DNA from: Bacteroidales bacterium | Lineage (GTDB): Bacteria > Bacteroidota > Bacteroidia > Bacteroidales > VadinHA17 | NCBI GenBank assembly: GCA_025455505.1 | Contig: JALOMK010000334.1 | Span: 1-5,454, forward strand | DNA: 5,454 nt | Direction of reading: 5' to 3' | Part shown: positions 5,304 to 5,454 of the stretch, piece after piece | Layout of the letters: each line of letters begins with the position of its first letter | Numbering within the stretch: the first letter of the stretch is position 1 | Translations under genes and position numbers: made by a program | Notes under the pieces: model-generated | The model's database searches: none | What the model was told of the DNA's origin: nothing | The model's input: the letters and a program-made list of their open reading frames with translations, nothing else

Positions 5304-5454
5304 ATGGAAAGGTTTGCAGGATTTGTACTGAAATTTAAATGGATAATTATAGTCCTTACGATTGCTGTCACAATATTCCTTGCCTTCCAGATACCTTCAG
5401 TAAGGATTAATTCCGATGTAGTTGATTCGCTGCCCGACAGCGACAGCCATGCCG
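5304..5454 (+). CDS. MMPL/RND-superfamily exporter, N-terminal 50 residues (cut by window end)
   Basis: The visible part begins MERFAGFVLKFKW, followed by a hydrophobic segment (about residues 13-31, IIIVLTIAVTIFLAFQIP) that forms the first transmembrane helix. It then has INSDVVDSLPDSDSHA, the start of the first extracytoplasmic loop. A short cytoplasmic lead, one helix and then a (T/S)D-x-x-x-x-LP-x-(D/S)D motif is the standard opening of MMPL/RND-like exporters, which use the proton gradient to move lipids or hydrophobic compounds across or within the inner membrane. Family members are usually about 750-900 residues, so most of the gene lies outside. An overlapping ATG at 5293 opens a 12-codon frame only and is not used. 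The start follows a strong promoter with a leader of about 20 bases. Substrate cannot be inferred from this fragment. Confidence 0.8.
   Translation, partial: MERFAGFVLKFKWIIIVLTIAVTIFLAFQIPSVRINSDVVDSLPDSDSHA

Noticed and set aside
1..5454. Mobile element, CRISPR array, tRNA/rRNA or a multi-gene defence system
   Set aside because: I found no transposase, regularly spaced repeats, terminal inverted repeats, tRNA-like cloverleaf or defence-type gene cluster. The genes are unrelated single units on alternating strands.

Overview
The window looks like chromosomal DNA from a member of the Bacteroidota, most likely a Bacteroidales-type anaerobe or facultative anaerobe; the exact lineage is inferred. 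The evidence is threefold. Start codons generally lack a clear Shine-Dalgarno sequence. Several intergenic regions carry the Bacteroidota promoter pattern (-7 TAnnTTTG, in places with a -33 TTTG/TTG). The proteins are of types common in that phylum: a charged-tail cold-shock-domain protein, a META-domain lipoprotein, an MMPL/RND exporter and a DUF255 thioredoxin-like protein.

Layout from left to right. Positions 1-183 hold no gene I can support. A YyaL/SSP411 (DUF255) gene runs rightward from a GTG at 184. Its reading frame stops at a TAA (2089-2091), but the same frame continues with 42 codons of recognisable family C-terminus to a TGA at 2220. Convergent to it, on the minus strand, is a META/HslJ-like lipoprotein gene (2294-2725). 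Further right, also on the minus strand, is a nitronate-monooxygenase-like gene (3110-3838). It is broken: the TIM-barrel portion runs out of frame at about 3154-3157, and the family's Cys-rich C-terminus lies immediately after in another frame (3153 down to 2947). Roughly 55-60 residues expected between the two parts are absent. A mostly empty stretch (3839-4304) follows, with one good leftward promoter, then a 54-residue orphan protein (4305-4469, plus strand). Convergent to that is a cold-shock-domain protein (4531-5004, minus strand) with a long structured leader. A divergent regulatory region leads to the first 50 codons of an MMPL/RND-type exporter, cut by the window end.

The genes change strand often and are separated by sizeable gaps, so this reads as a set of single-gene transcription units rather than an operon or a dedicated multi-gene system. 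I do not see a defence island, mobile element, CRISPR array or RNA gene. The most notable features are two independent lesions in otherwise well-conserved enzymes (an in-frame stop and an out-of-frame internal deletion), and the cold-shock gene's leader, which can form a 13-bp hairpin right after the predicted transcription start. The lesions may be real gene decay or errors in the assembled sequence; the window alone cannot decide.
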